NCBI GenBank assembly: GCA_963971405.1
Contig: OZ020484.1
Location: 41,500,770 to 41,564,769, forward strand
DNA length: 64,000 nucleotides
Source of the DNA: Psococerastis gibbosa
Taxonomy: Eukaryota > Arthropoda > Insecta > Psocodea > Psocidae
Direction: 5' to 3'
Under the pieces are notes generated by a model that ran no database searches, had not been told where the DNA came from, and saw only the letters and a program-made list of their open reading frames with translations. The first letter of the stretch is position 1. Every line of letters starts with the position of its first letter. Below, in pieces: positions 12,373-24,555 of this stretch. The position numbers and the translations under genes were made by a program.

Positions 12373-13483
12373 CAGTGGCGGATTTACCAGTAGGCAACTG
12401 AGGCAAATGCCTACATCCACACGCGCGTACATTATTGCTTTCCAATTTATACGTAGTACAGTATAAGGAAAGCTTTGTGATGGTCGAAATTTTCGATTCC
12501 GAGATTTCAACGGATTTATATGTTTTAAGGTCCCAGGAACCCAAAAAAGTGGTTTTTACGAAATGTCGTTCTGTCTGTCTGTTCATCGATTTCCGGGCAA
12601 ACTACACGGTCGACTTCGATGAAATTCGGCATGTAAGTTCACAAAAATCATACCTCGGGACCATTTTTATTTTATTTTGGGCTAATTCGATTTGGGGGGT
12701 TTTATTTAAAAAAAAAACTCATAAAAAACGTCTAAGGAAATTATTTCTCAAAAACGGCTCCAACGATTTCTTTTAAATTCACATATATTATAGTCGTTAT
12801 TAATGTTGACAAAAGGCGGGGGGGGGGGGGGTCACTTGCCCTTGATAGTTTGCTCCTGGGGGTAAAAAAATAAAAATAACTAAATTTTAATGAAAAATTA
12901 ATTAAAAAATAATTTTTTTGCGAAACCTTTCTGTCGATGATTTCTACCTTCAGGCATGTTTTAGGTGTTAAATTGAGTAACGAAACCGGACAGGTTACTT
13001 GCCCAAAAAACTATTTGGGTTTGTGCAAAAAATGATAGAAAATTCACCCTCAAATGCATGGCGTGCTCTGCCATTATTGCTGTGTGGTAATGTTTTGGTC
13101 TGACCTGTATAGAGCTTACCTCACCTCCAGTGACGTTAGATGGACCCCCCTCCCCCCCCCCCGGGACATCGGAAATTTAACCATAGGAAAATTATTTACC
13201 ATGAAATTACTCATTTTCTCTATCTACTAATTTTGATAAATTGCAAAGCATGTTCGAGTAATTTTTTTTTGTGTGCATATTATGTTTAAAAAATTTAAAA
13301 AATGATGTATAAAATTTTATTTCAAGATAAGAAAGTAGGTTATTTTGATTAATTAATGATTAAACATTTAAAAAAAAAATTGTTTTATTAGTGAACACCC
13401 CCCCCCCCCCATACATAAAATAATTATTAATGTCTGCGACAAGGGCAGTGCCTATATCCGCGCAAAAGCCAAATCCGTCCCTG
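12373..13483. mobile_element. Non-autonomous hAT-like element, 1.1 kb
   Basis: Left end cagtggcggatttacc and right end aaatccgtccctg are imperfect inverted repeats; flanks tcttcaat (12365-12372) and gcttcaat (13484-13491) differ at one base. The inside has poly-G and poly-C runs and a segment (about 12460-12640) that recurs at 16684 and 18400. A fragment of the same left end lies at 3451. No transposase remains. Confidence 0.65.
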
Positions 13484-15544
13484 GCTTCAATGGAAAAGAC
13501 GTCGGCAAATCGCCACTGGAAGAATCGTTCATGTGTACGGGGCCTTATTAGCGCGAGGTTGGCGTTCTGCGCTACGCCACTCGCGGCGAGTGACTCGCCA
13601 GTACCGTTCATTCGCTACTTAGGGAACCGTCAAACTAACTCTAAGCTCAACGGTTTCAGAGACGAACGACACCCCCCACTGTCCGTTCATTTTAACCGAA
13701 TCCAATTTTGCAGGAAATACCTATTGTAGAGCTTTAGAAAATGCCACAGCTCCACGAATAAATATTCCTCTACATTTTAATCATTTTACATTTAAACATT
13801 TTAATGCCCCTACACCAAGTTTTGAATTCCTTCGACGTAATAAAATTGGCCAACATGTATCGTATGTCCCTTCCAAGCTACTGAACTATTAATGATAAGA
13901 TTCAGCTCATTAATGACTTAATTTATCGGCGGCTATCGTGCGACGCAGCCCCCGATATATACCAGCGACAGATATACATCCTAAAACACCGGGTAGATTC
14001 CTTAAAACGTGTTTTTCAGAAGAGGACTCTTCGCAACCTAAACTCGGGCAACATACAAGCTCTTCAAAGGTTAAGCCGTTCCTTGGTATCTGAGATGAAT
14101 CTATCAGACAACCATATGCATGCATTCAAATGGTAGACACATAATTCGTTTCAGGTCTCAAGCAACAACTTAATGGACTTTATAGTTCAAATTCAGTTTG
14201 GAATGGAGTGAGTGACTGAAGTTTCATGTTGGAATTCGCTTTATCACCAGTGAACTGACCAGTGCCATGGTCATTGGACAGTTCAGCGGTGAATGAGGAC
14301 TGACAATTAGGTGCCAGACAGAAGAGCGACGAAGGATCCCTGGATATAAAAAGTTTCTTAGGGCGCAGCTCTTTGGTAAGACAGTATATAGAAAGACGCA
14401 AGGCAGCTGGGTGGCGGTGGGAGTCTAAAACCTACAATTCACATTCACATCTCATCACTTCACTTCACCAAAGACCTAACTTAAGCTTAAGCACTTTACA
14501 ATATCACTTGTTCCTCTTCTTTTCTTCTTTCTTCCCGTTTCACAGTCACTTCACCTGATCCTAGACTCTCCGACACGCAGCTGCCCAAAATTACTAAATA
14601 AACATGGCAAGTCATGAAGACCTTCGTCGTTTTTCTGTCTGGCGTGACCTAGGTGAACAATTCATCCGAAATGCCTACATTTCTTGCGCTCAGCGACGAA
14701 CGTAAGATCACCATACAACTCTGGCTGCCTTATTCCAATAATCCACTCCAAATCCCAGTCGCATTACAAACTGAAGTTAAACCAGCATTTAAAGAACTTC
14801 TAGGCTAATTCTCATTAATTTTGCGAAGCAATCTTTTGGAAAACACGTTAAAAGATTTTCCCCAGCCCCTTAATAAGAAGACCTTGCCTGGCCTACAACG
14901 TAGATAGCACGCAACAGCAGCTGATAAACCAAATCGGTACTGACGCTTTCGAATCTTATTACCATCAATAGACAGTAACTCTGGGACATAAGATGCAGCA
15001 AATCGAGAATGACAGTGCTTCCTTCAAACCTGCTGAAACCTAAGGACGGCATGAAATGCAGATGAGAAACAGAATGTGCGCTGCTACTCATACACAGCAT
15101 GAACTGTGCAAGATACGCTGTAGGACCGGCCGACATTTCCATGTCAAATTTCCAACTAATCTGCTGTTGATGTTTTGCGGTCCCTTTATCTACATGCGAC
15201 TTTTAAAAAAATACTCTGCGAGAAATGTATAGGTTAAAAGTAGGCACGTTTTTTTTTTTTTTGCTATAAATCTGAACACCAAAACTTCCCAACGATCGAG
15301 CGTCTATAAGGCGTATTCACTGTGTTGGGTTCACCCTAAGAGGTAAGATTTAACTTCTTAGAAAAACGATGCCATAAGGGAACCTGCTTCCCTAACATTT
15401 CCACTTTACCCAACCCGTGGGTTGGTAAACTGCACTTGGGGAATCGAAAACGGCCATGTCTGTTGTTAATTTGCATTTGAGTTTTGCTACTTATTTTTAT
15501 TTAAATTAAAAAATGAATTCTGCGACAGATACTAATAAAAAGCA
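13484..15544. other. No gene recognised
   Basis: Contains one arm (tcatgtgtacggggcc near 13528) of the ggcccggtacacacgg palindromes. The rest shows no motif I can name. Confidence 0.4.
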
Positions 15545-15650
15545 ACAAAAGGAAACACGGGACCTTTCCTTTGGGCCCCTCATCCATTTCTTTTTTAATA
15601 TTGTAAATGTTGTTTTGATTTGATTTAATAAATTTGATTTGATTTGATGT
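15545..15650 (+). mobile_element. 3' end of a LINE
   Basis: About 60 bp of unique sequence, then ttgatttgatttaataaat and gatttgatttgat repeats, a tail typical of LINEs. No coding part remains. Confidence 0.4.
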
Positions 15651-15954
15651 GCAAGAGGTGAAGTACAGCCCAAGGCAAAGAAACTTTGGAGGTAAGTAAG
15701 GTTAGATTTTTATATTTCTATGGTTGGCGGAGTTATTTCTCTATTTTCCCTTTTCTACAAATACAGTGAATACGCCTTCCATAATTTTAAAACGGGCCAA
15801 TTTCTGCCAATAAGTCTTCGTTCCTACTTGCTACTTATTTTTATTTTTTATATTTTTACCCTATCACTTGAAAAGTCATGATAAGGAATACTGGACGGAA
15901 CTGCCATCAACCAGTGCATGGCCGCGCCGTAGTATTATTATTATTTTTAAAGAC

Positions 15955-16195
15955 TTTTTATGAACCCAGACCCATAGGTCCCTTGTCCAATGCCAACGAC
16001 CCCATGGATTTCGGGCATTATTTGTATTGTTTCCGTATCAATTTTTGGCCATTGGCGAACTGGTATACGTTCTCGATGTCAACCTACACCGGCTACAAGC
16101 GATAATGGACAAGCTGGGACAAGCTTACCATTGACGCAATGAAACAGGCGAAAGCATGACTTAACCAAGTACAGATACAAGTCGCCGTGCAGTAT
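15955..16195 (+). repeat. Dispersed repeat, family E, copy 2 (longest)
   Basis: gtccaatgccaacgacccca, ttggccattggcgaactggt, gatgtcaacctacaccggct and gacgcaatgaaacaggcgaa in order. The best copy for defining the family. Confidence 0.68.
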
Positions 16196-16199
16196 TCCT

Positions 16200-18170
16200 T
16201 ACCTAGCCTACCTTACTTATCAAGCGATAAAAAAAATTGTACATAAAATAAAATAAATAAATGCATTAATAGGGAAACGGGGCTTTTCTGGGCCCTTTCA
16301 CCCCGATGTTATTAAACTTAAGTAATTAACTAGCTCAGTGTTTCCCATTAGGTAGGTATCGTAGGTACCCTGTTTCCATGCAAGAACCCCGCCCACTTAA
16401 ATTAGCGAGCCTCCGGGAATCTAATTTAACTTAATTTAAAATTTAATTTTGTGAGGAAATCCAGAAATTGGTGAAATTACCATTACGTATAAAAGGGAAA
16501 CGCGGGAAGGGTCATGAAATGGTAAGTTATGAAGAAGTTTTCCGGAAGTCGAACATTGGTCGCCGTCTCAATAGGAAGAAGAATCCCCTCAAAATCATCT
16601 GCCCAGTCCTAAAACCTTTGGGAGTGTTAACACACCCAGTTTTAGTACCGAGTTATTTTTGGATTCCTATTGATACACTCGTTTAAGGGAAGCTTTATTG
16701 TGATGGTCGAAATGTTGGATTTCGACATTTCAACAGATTTACACGATTTGAGTTCCCAGAACCCCAACTACATTTTTTTTTTTTAAAAACGGCTACAAAA
16801 AAATTTCTCAAAATCTCTCAAACGATTTCTTACACATTTATTTAAATGTAAGAGTTCATTCGAACCGTTTGTTCCTGTGTTAGTTATGTTCCTGTTATGT
16901 TGGGGCTAGGTCATAATATACACTATGTAAATTTTGAAGGCTACAAGTCTTTTACATGCTGCAATGTCTTCTTTGAGTGCAGAGATTGGACTTTCCCAAA
17001 CATAACTACGTCAATTAAGAGTAAGTAAATAAGAGTAAGTACTGAGATTCATAGGGCTTGAGTAAGCGCGGTAACAATGGTAGAAATAATTCTGCTCGGA
17101 AACACTAAAATATTCAAAATTAGTAGGTACCTTTGAAGTGGCCGCCGTGGCCTACGCGCTGGTTAACCATGTGCCTGTAAATGTCCTGTCACCAGGTCCA
17201 GTTCATAGTCTCTAACAACAGTAAAATTTGCGCGCGCCGCGGTCAACGGGTGAGGTTGTCTCAGAGAAAAGGCTTCAAGGATGCGGCGGGGATGGACTTC
17301 TGACGACGGCGATGATGACTCTGAATCTAACTCGTCGGTAACGTTGGTCGTGGTGCAGGGGGCGGGGTGATAACTGCTTCTTTACCTCTTGCTCTAGTCA
17401 GACTGAAAAGAAAATCGGAAAGGTTTTAAATTACATATCATCTCCTTCTTTACTTCAAAAGTTTCCCATTTATCCCACGTTCTTATAGAATTACCTACTT
17501 TGATTGCGCAGTCAATTTCAAATTACAGCGCCCATTTTTAATTTGTTAAGATTCCTCGCTTCGCTTCGCTTCGGTAGAGCATTCATTCCCGCCATAAATA
17601 ATGTTTGAATGTCCAGATTTACACACATCCATTTTTTATTGAACTTAAGTCAAGTTTCCCAGGAAAAATAGACCATAGAACTATTGCAATGAATTAAATT
17701 TTTTATCTAGATTTAAAAAACGTCGTGATACGCCAGCAAATTGGGCTTGACTTGTGGAATGCAGATGATTTACTTTCTGATCACTGGCGTAAGTAAGCTA
17801 CTTCTTAGGATTAGGAGGACTAGGCTTGGACGTGGTGTAAAATATTTACTTTTTATGTCGAGCTTGGAACTGTTCGGCTTTCGGCGTAATGGACTAAGCT
17901 TGGGCGTTTTGGCCATTTCTCCTGGTGTCCTTTACAAGCGAAAAAAATGTAATTGAGATAAGCTTGCTGCCAATTTTTTTTTGTTTTATTAATATTTAGT
18001 CGCGGGACCCTTTTGAGTATATATGCGCCGGCCGGAGTATCTACTGAGTTTGTTATATGTATTGTATGCTGTCTGTTTATTTCCATTGGGTAAAGGTCTT
18101 TTAAAGAGCACATTTGCAGGCTTGAAAAACTTGTTGCACGGAACATAAACTAAGTATTCGGCTCATTTAA
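16200..18170. other. Intergenic; contains a GC-rich exon-like patch
   Basis: 16684-16860 repeats part of the hAT-like element at 12373 (gtgatggtcgaaat, agatttacacgatttgag). 17150-17400 is much richer in G and C than its surroundings; see findings. Confidence 0.35.
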
Positions 18171-18177
18171 CTGTCAA

Positions 18178-18400
18178 AAACGCTGAGTTGAGCCATACGC
18201 AAGAGCAGAAAAGTCAAGGTAAGTTGTCTGATGCTTACTGTGCAAGTGTTACGCGGACAACAGACATTTTACTAAATTATGAAAGCGATGCAAGTTATCA
18301 TTTGAAAGATGACTGTTGATCGCGTAACACCAGCATAGTAGCCTATGCCAATTTACCGTGATTTTTCTGCTGGGACATATGACTGAACTCAGCGTAGTTT
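18178..18400. repeat. Inverted-repeat element, family J, copy 1
   Basis: Ends aacgctgagttgagccatac and ctgaactcagcgtagttt are inverted; inside, gttacgcggacaacag faces gactgttgatcgcgtaac. Same family at 34750-34940. No clear target duplication. Confidence 0.55.
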
Positions 18401-18605
18401 AACATAGCACCCATTGTTGATTTGGGATTTCAACGAATTTCCACCTTTAGATGTCTCAGGACCACAAAAAAAGTGATTTATACAAAATGTCTACCTGCCT
18501 GTTCACGGATTTTCGACGGAATTTTTAAAATTCGGAATGTACTGTGATTTGCTAAAATATTCACCGGGGACGTTTTAAATGAATCAATTTTAAACATTTT
18601 TCTTA

Positions 18606-18755
18606 GGCCGGGTTTCCACATACGTCAATGGTCAATGGTAAATATGATATTGACGTTTTAGCAGACATTAAAGACATACTAAAAATGTGAAAATGTCTGC
18701 TGCCACGTCAAAACCATATTTACCATTGACCATTGACGTATGAGAAAACCCCGTC
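18606..18755. mobile_element. TTA-flanked palindromic MITE, arm type ggtttccacatacgtcaatgg
   Basis: 150 bp, TTA at both edges. Same core (tttagcagacattaaagacat) as the ggcgcccattcc type, but with the end sequence gccgggtttccaca. Close relative at 31443-31584. Confidence 0.82.
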
Positions 18756-20590
18756 TTATAAATGGCTCCTAAAATGTTTTTTAAAATAAAAGTTCGGTAA
18801 AGGGGCAAAAAAGAATCCCAATTTTCATAAGAATGACGAATTGTTCGGATCTTTAACTACTGCTCCAATGGGAATACGTTAAATTTTCAGAGGAATTTTC
18901 CTAAAACTACATATAGTATATCTGACTTACCTTATTGTGTGGACCGTCGTATCAGGGGCCAAGTTCAAGGGAAAAAAAACACAGAGATATGACGAGCCAA
19001 TGTGAAACTAGGCATGTAGGCTAGTGAAAGATCCTGTCTTGATCAGTACTCGGCATATTTTGTGCTCAGAATCATGCCCATGAGTTGTCTCGTTATAATA
19101 CATGATTTCAGACAGCTTCGCGTCTCGTCTCGCATCTTTCTGGAAATGGAAATTGAAATTTAATTATTTTAAAAAATGTAACTCAAAAACTACATTACCT
19201 ACTGTGGCAATTATTTCTAATCTGGGATTATAAATGTAAACAAGGTAATTCTTGAATGGAATGTGATATTCAAAATTGTCCTGTTCACATTTTTAACCCC
19301 AAGAATAAGGTTAATACTAAACGGCATAGTAGGTCAGCAGTTAATCAAATAGAAATGGAAATGGAAGAGAGTCCAAAAGGCAGAGTCCCTTTTAAAATAA
19401 AATAATATATAATATTATCATGAAATACATGCTGGATATAAATAATAGTAGTTAACGTTCCTGGTAACAGACCAATTTCTCTCCCGATTTTATGAGTAAT
19501 TAACAATATTCATGAGGATGTTAACTGTAAATTTTATAGGCTGTTTTGCAACACTTACCTTGGCCTCTTCGGAGCTGGTCCTTTGGCCTTGCCAGCAGTT
19601 CTTTTTTAGCGATGGCCTGACGGCAGGAATGGCGCAAGTTGATTTCGATCCGAACCGTTAGGCAGCTGTTGCTGAAGTAGGTCTACGTAGGCCTCTCGCC
19701 TTTTTCGTTGATCGTGTACAGCAACTGCCTACTTGAGGCATACATTGAAATGACATTTCCAGAAGTACGACTTGATAGCCACTTCCCCCCACCGCATCGG
19801 TTTATGGCGTTCCACCCCTGAAAAAACATAGTTTCACATTAAAAGACAAATAATTCAGATAACAAAATGCATTAACAAAATCAAATTTCACAGTAAGTAT
19901 CCATGGTAGACCAATAAAACATTTCTCATCCTTTAGAAGAAATACTCTAAATTTTGGTGTAATTATGATGTGGCCGTCACACCGACTAGCGGCAGTTTTT
20001 GATCTCCTTTCTCCCGGCATGTTCGCTGTCCGTTAATAGCAATAAAGCAATTTGGATAGGCTAATTGTGTTAGAAAGGGGCAAATTTTTGTACCTTCGAT
20101 TTCTTTTTAAATCAATTAATATAGCAGTTTTCATTCATGTTAAAAAACACTCGGTTGATTCCCCTTGATAGTTTGGTCCTAATGAACAAAAACTGAAATT
20201 GTCAATTGCTCAAAAGCAAAAGCAATTGCTGCAAAAGCTAAAATTGCTCGAAAACAACTAGAAGATAATTTTTTATGAACCTTGTCATCGACGCATTTTA
20301 TTGTAACTTCAGCGGGCCTACTTTGCCATTTATAACTTATTCTATGGGGTAAAATATGTCAACTATTATGGATAATTTACACCTCAACGCATTGCATACC
20401 ACGCCATTATTATTGCGTGGCAATGTATTTATGTATATCGTACAAGCTTGTTCTAGGCTATGGAATTGTCCCATCGATCAATCCAGTGCTTTAGATTAGG
20501 CAAAATTCGAGGATTTATAAGACAAATTAGTATTCTCCATGGAGCTGCGTGTATATACAGTTTACTATTAGTTAAATTGGAAAGCATACC
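18756..20590. other. No confirmed gene
   Basis: AT-rich, except 19559-19720, which is exon-like on the - strand (see findings). The segment 19860-20000 is weakly similar to repeat family N. Confidence 0.35.
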
Positions 20591-20597
20591 TACCAAT

Positions 20598-20711
20598 AAA
20601 AATAATAAAAACAACTTTGCATTAATTCCACTAATTATGTTTATTATATTATTATATTGTGACAGCATAATTGTAATTAGTAGAATTAGTGCAAAGTTGA
20701 TTTTATTATTT
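20598..20711. repeat. AT-rich inverted repeat
   Basis: caactttgcattaattccac on the left faces gaattagtgcaaagttg on the right, with attatg/cataat inside. No clear target duplication found. It may be another palindromic element or a chance AT-rich hairpin. Confidence 0.4.
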
Positions 20712-21084
20712 TCATTAGTAACGTATCACTTCCACGAAGTCACAGGAGAAACTCTTACATGGAAAGCATACGTTGATAAATCGACACAGATGCATTTTCC
20801 TCGATTTGGCGACTCCAATGCCGGGATCCTAAACTGGGATTCAGCTGTATAGCAGGCTATAATACGTGCCACCAGACATTATGAAGTCGCAATTCGTTTC
20901 TTTAACTGCTAAATGTTATGAAAATATTTTTTATAGTGGCTTACCTTTATCAGAAAGTGGCAGAAATTGTAGAAGCAACACCCATATGCTTCTTCTAGCG
21001 TCAAGGAGCTCGGACAAAGTCACGGGACCCAAGCAGCACCCGTAATTGGCAGATATTGTAGAAACCCAGCGCCATAATATACGG

Positions 21085-21240
21085 TAGGCGTCATATAACG
21101 CAAGCATGACAGGAAACGCCGACAGCGAAGTCCACGACACCGCTGGAAGAACGAATTAGAAACCGACCTCCAAAAAGTTGGAAGTCAGTGCTTGGTGGAG
21201 CGATGTTCAAGAGTTGGCTTATCAAATGTTGTGCAGCCGG
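21085..21240 (+). pseudogene. LINE reverse transcriptase C-terminal fragment
   Basis: Contains PRHRWKNELETDLQKVG, matching the PxxRWxNEIxTDL motif at 33030. Both come from one LINE family. No further open frame. Confidence 0.5.
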
Positions 21241-21575
21241 AATAAGAAGAAGGTGTCAGAAACACTCCGACGGATTTCCGACTCCTTGTGATACGGTAAA
21301 ACGTAGTACTAGTAGCTGATAACGTCACAAGGGCAGCACCAAGATGGCTTCATTTCCAGCAAATAGTAACAAACCTTTTCGAAAATAAAAGAAAATTTGG
21401 TTCACTATGATTTTTATTAGGCTGCCCTACGAAAAGGACATAGGGCCTAGGCATTATTATTGATATCAAAATATTTGATATAAAATGAATGGTCGTGTAT
21501 TTTTTACGAAATTGATTAATTATTCGCTTCACAGCCGCAAATACACAAATACAAAGTAGCTTGGCAAATTGTTAA

Positions 21576-21718
21576 GGCGCCCATTCCACATACGTACAAC
21601 GTCAATGAAAATTATGAAATTGAAGGTGGTAGCAGAATTTTTAGTATGTCTTTAATGGCTGCTACCACCTTCAATTTCATAATTTTCATTGACGTTGTAC
21701 GTATGTGGAATGGGCACC
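21576..21718. mobile_element. TAA-flanked palindromic MITE inside a LINE reading frame
   Basis: 143-bp palindrome with arms ggcgcccattccacatacg and TAA at both edges (21573-21575, 21719-21721). Removing it and one TAA joins two open LINE segments in one frame, so it inserted into the LINE after that element arrived. Confidence 0.85.
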
Positions 21719-23381
21719 TAACAAAGAGAGGAAACTATCATCTAAAACTTCCACACAAAACAGTCCCGATGATTTTAATAACTTTTTTGTTGATTCGGTG
21801 GTTCAAATGGTAGACCTAATTCCAGTATCCGGAAGGAATCCTGTTGATAGGGTGCCAAGAGCACCAACCAGGTTCCATGACTGGAGGATGGTCACTCCCA
21901 TAGAAATAACCAAGATGGTAAAAGGCTTTAAAAACTCTGATAGCCTGGATGTGTATGGTCTGTCCCCCAAATTGCTTAAGTCGGTGATAGACATATTAGC
22001 TGAGCCAATCTGCATTGTTGTAAACGTCTGCCTACAAGCTGGAATGTTCCCAGAAGAATTAAAAATGGCTAGAACTATTCCTGTATTTAAGAAGGGCGTC
22101 CCCTCTGCTCTCTCAAACTACAGGCCAATTTCAATCATACCAACATTAGCTAAAGTATTAGAGACTGTCATGAACTGCCAATTAATGGAGTACTTCGAGA
22201 GCAATGGCCTATTTAACCCAAACCAGCACGGGTTTAGGAAAGGTAGATCTACAACCAGCGCACCTCTTTCTTTATCTAAGGAGATACTGGGGGCATTTGA
22301 AAATGGCCAGTCTCTATCACTCACCCTCTGTGATCTTAGCAAAGCTTTCGATTGTGTTAACCATGCGGTGTTGCTTGAGAAACTAAAGAAATATGGAATA
22401 GATGGGGTGGTTCTTCAGACCTTCATCTCCTACCTCTCAAACAGGCGGCAGTGTGTGTCCATTCAGGGAGCAATTTCTAAATGGCTGACTGTCAGGTACG
22501 GAGTCCCTCAGGGATCTGTCTTAGGTCCCTTACTGTTCCTCATAATGGTGAATGATTTAGGCTTGCAGACCTTGCTATTTGCTGACGATGCAACTATATA
22601 CTGTAGGGGCCCCTCACTCACCGAGGCTCGAATGATGGCAGATGCCTTGCTTGCGGTGGCAGCCCAGTGGTTCGAGGACAACAAGCTTATACTTAACGAA
22701 GGAAAGACACAAAAGATGACCTGTTCCCTCCAGACTGGAACCCCGAACACGGAGAGGGATTGTGTTAAGCTGTTGGGCTTCACTGTGGACCCTAAGTTAA
22801 ATTGGACTGCCCACTCTGAGCAGCTTTGTAAAAAACTCTCTAAAGTAATATTTCTGTTAAGAAAACTAAAGAACTTGGTCACCAAACAATATTTGCTAAT
22901 GACATATTACGCTCTTTTCCACAGCCACATCAACTACGGCATACTGTTATGGGGTCACTCTGCAGGTGTGGCCGATGTTCTCTTGTTGCAGAAAAAGGCT
23001 GTCAGGATTGTGGCGTCCAGCGGATGGAGAGACCACTGCCGACCTCTGTTTGCATCTATGGGCATCCCAACGGTTTACAGCCAGTATATTCTTTCATGCT
23101 TACTGCACATTAAAGCCAACATAGAACTGTTCCCTGAAAGAAATTCGGTCCATCTGCATAACACAAGAAATGCTCACCGTTTGGATCTGCCTGGATGCAG
23201 GCTGAGTAGGTCCATCGCATCATTCCCAAACTCGGCAATGAGATACTACAACGCCCTACCCATCAGCCTTACTAATAAGGATTTTTCAGGATACAAGGCC
23301 GTGGTCACAAGGAAAATTAAAGAATGTCCACTTTACAGCTTGAACGAGTTCAGGGAAATAAGCTGGGATGCTCAAACATAA
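21719..23381 (+). CDS. Reverse transcriptase of a truncated LINE, uninterrupted core
   Basis: RNA-dependent DNA polymerase that copies the element's own RNA at the chromosome. The frame is open for about 550 codons to TAA at 23379-23381. Motifs in order: SPDDFNNFF linker, NYRPISIIPTLAKVLE, NQHGFRKGRSTTSA, LCDLSKAFDCVNH, YGVPQGSVLGPLLF, and LLFADDA with the catalytic Asp pair at 22584-22589; LLGFTVDPKLNW, then the thumb and C-terminus. The reading frame is open through the palindrome at its 5' end, whose last bases would contribute a GTG/ATG-less start, so no proper start codon remains. Endonuclease and any ORF1 are missing. No internal stop, so the insertion is fairly young, but it cannot move alone. 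Confidence 0.85.
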
Positions 23382-23533
23382 CCTCCCCCCTCCCCCCATC
23401 TAACGTATGCTTCCGCATGAAATTTTTTTGTTTCTGTTCTAGATGTTTTTTGTTTTGGACGCCGTCTATCCCACCTTGGTGGGTCATGGACAAAGATTGA
23501 TTGATTGAGAGTCAGATGAAAATGCTAAGGTAT

Positions 23534-23817
23534 CAGGGGCGTAAAGTTGGGGGGGGGGGGTTCAACTTGCCCCATTAGCCTCGAGCATTGTAAGACGTGG
23601 TTCATACTTCATTGATTGATTGAATGATCATGGTCCCCTTTGCAGCAATATGAATATAGGCATTCTTTTTTTAGCTTTGTAAAATCTACAGCTATACTTT
23701 AATACTATTAAAATGCGTAAAACTCTTGTATTTATAATTTTTCCTTAGCCTGCCTGATGACGTCTTAAGGTCTACTTAGTTTTGCCCCCGCCATCATTCT
23801 AAAACTTTACGACTCTG
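23534..23817. mobile_element. Non-autonomous hAT-like element, 284 bp
   Basis: Ends caggggcgtaaagtt and aactttacgactctg are inverted repeats; flanks taaggtat and taatgtat match at 7 of 8 bases. It lies 25 bp past the end of the LINE that ends at 23508, in the older repeat which that LINE split. Confidence 0.7.
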
Positions 23818-23929
23818 TAATGTATAATCTAGACCTGACCTGTTTAAAACCTCAGGGGTATGCGAACATGGAACTTGGCCAAACTTATGCCTGTTGTATA
23901 CCGTATGTACACATTGTGTCAATGGTAAC

Positions 23930-24058
23930 TGGTAGGTAAGCTGTCTCAGCTTGCCCAATGCCGCTTGTAGCCAATGTGGGTTGACAACGAGAGCTTGTAC
24001 CGCCCTAATTCATAACAAAGCAATACGGCACGGCAAATGTTCAATGGGCCACTATTGT
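23930..24058 (-). repeat. Dispersed repeat, family E, partial copy 3
   Basis: cttgtagccaatgtgggttg and gaaatgttcaatgggcca-like sequence match copy 1 in the same orientation, with loss of the outer part. Confidence 0.5.
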
Positions 24059-24166
24059 ATGCCTACGCCCAAAAAAGCAATGGTTTTGTATTGCACAACT
24101 GAAGAAATTAAATAAATAAAGGCCTAGGCACTTGTGTATGACCACACGATTTTCATTATAGCCTAA

Positions 24167-24289
24167 GCCGGGTATTCCACTTATCATTCCAGTCAATAAG
24201 TGATGAGATTTTTTTTCTCTGTACAAAACAAAAATCTCATCAATTATTGATGCACAAATGGCGGAATATTGTCAAGTGGAATTATAGGC
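24167..24289. mobile_element. TAA-flanked imperfect palindrome
   Basis: 123 bp with TAA at both sides. Arms gccgggtattccactt and aagtggaattataggc, and an inner pair atgagattttt/aaaaatctcat. The core found in the other members is not present, so it may be a different family. Confidence 0.55.
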
Positions 24290-24555
24290 TAAGCCGCTAA
24301 GGCTATAGCCTACAAGTCTAGGTATGGCCTTATCCATAAAAAAACCATAAATAAACAATATTAATAATTGGTATTGGTAAATAAAACTTACGAAAAGTTG
24401 AAGCAGGTATCTCAGCTCACAGGGTCGTAATAGGCATCGATAAGTATTCGACACAACACATGCAATAGGTCAATGGCGCGCAGCCGCGCACACAGGAATA
24501 ATTGTGAGGGTGGCGGGCGCGGACATTGGGCCGTGCGCGTTCGGGCGTCCGCTTA

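Larger units (their letters stand above)
21556..23508 (+). mobile_element. 5'-truncated non-LTR retrotransposon (CR1/Jockey group)
   Basis: The element starts in the linker before the reverse transcriptase, ends with about 120 bp of 3' sequence and a gattgattgattga tail (23495-23508), as in CR1/L2-like LINEs. It was inserted into a copy of the TTAA element of 51920: that repeat's cacagccgcaaa stops at about 21550 and its tcagatgaaaa resumes at 23512. The palindrome 21576-21718 later inserted near its start. Confidence 0.8.
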
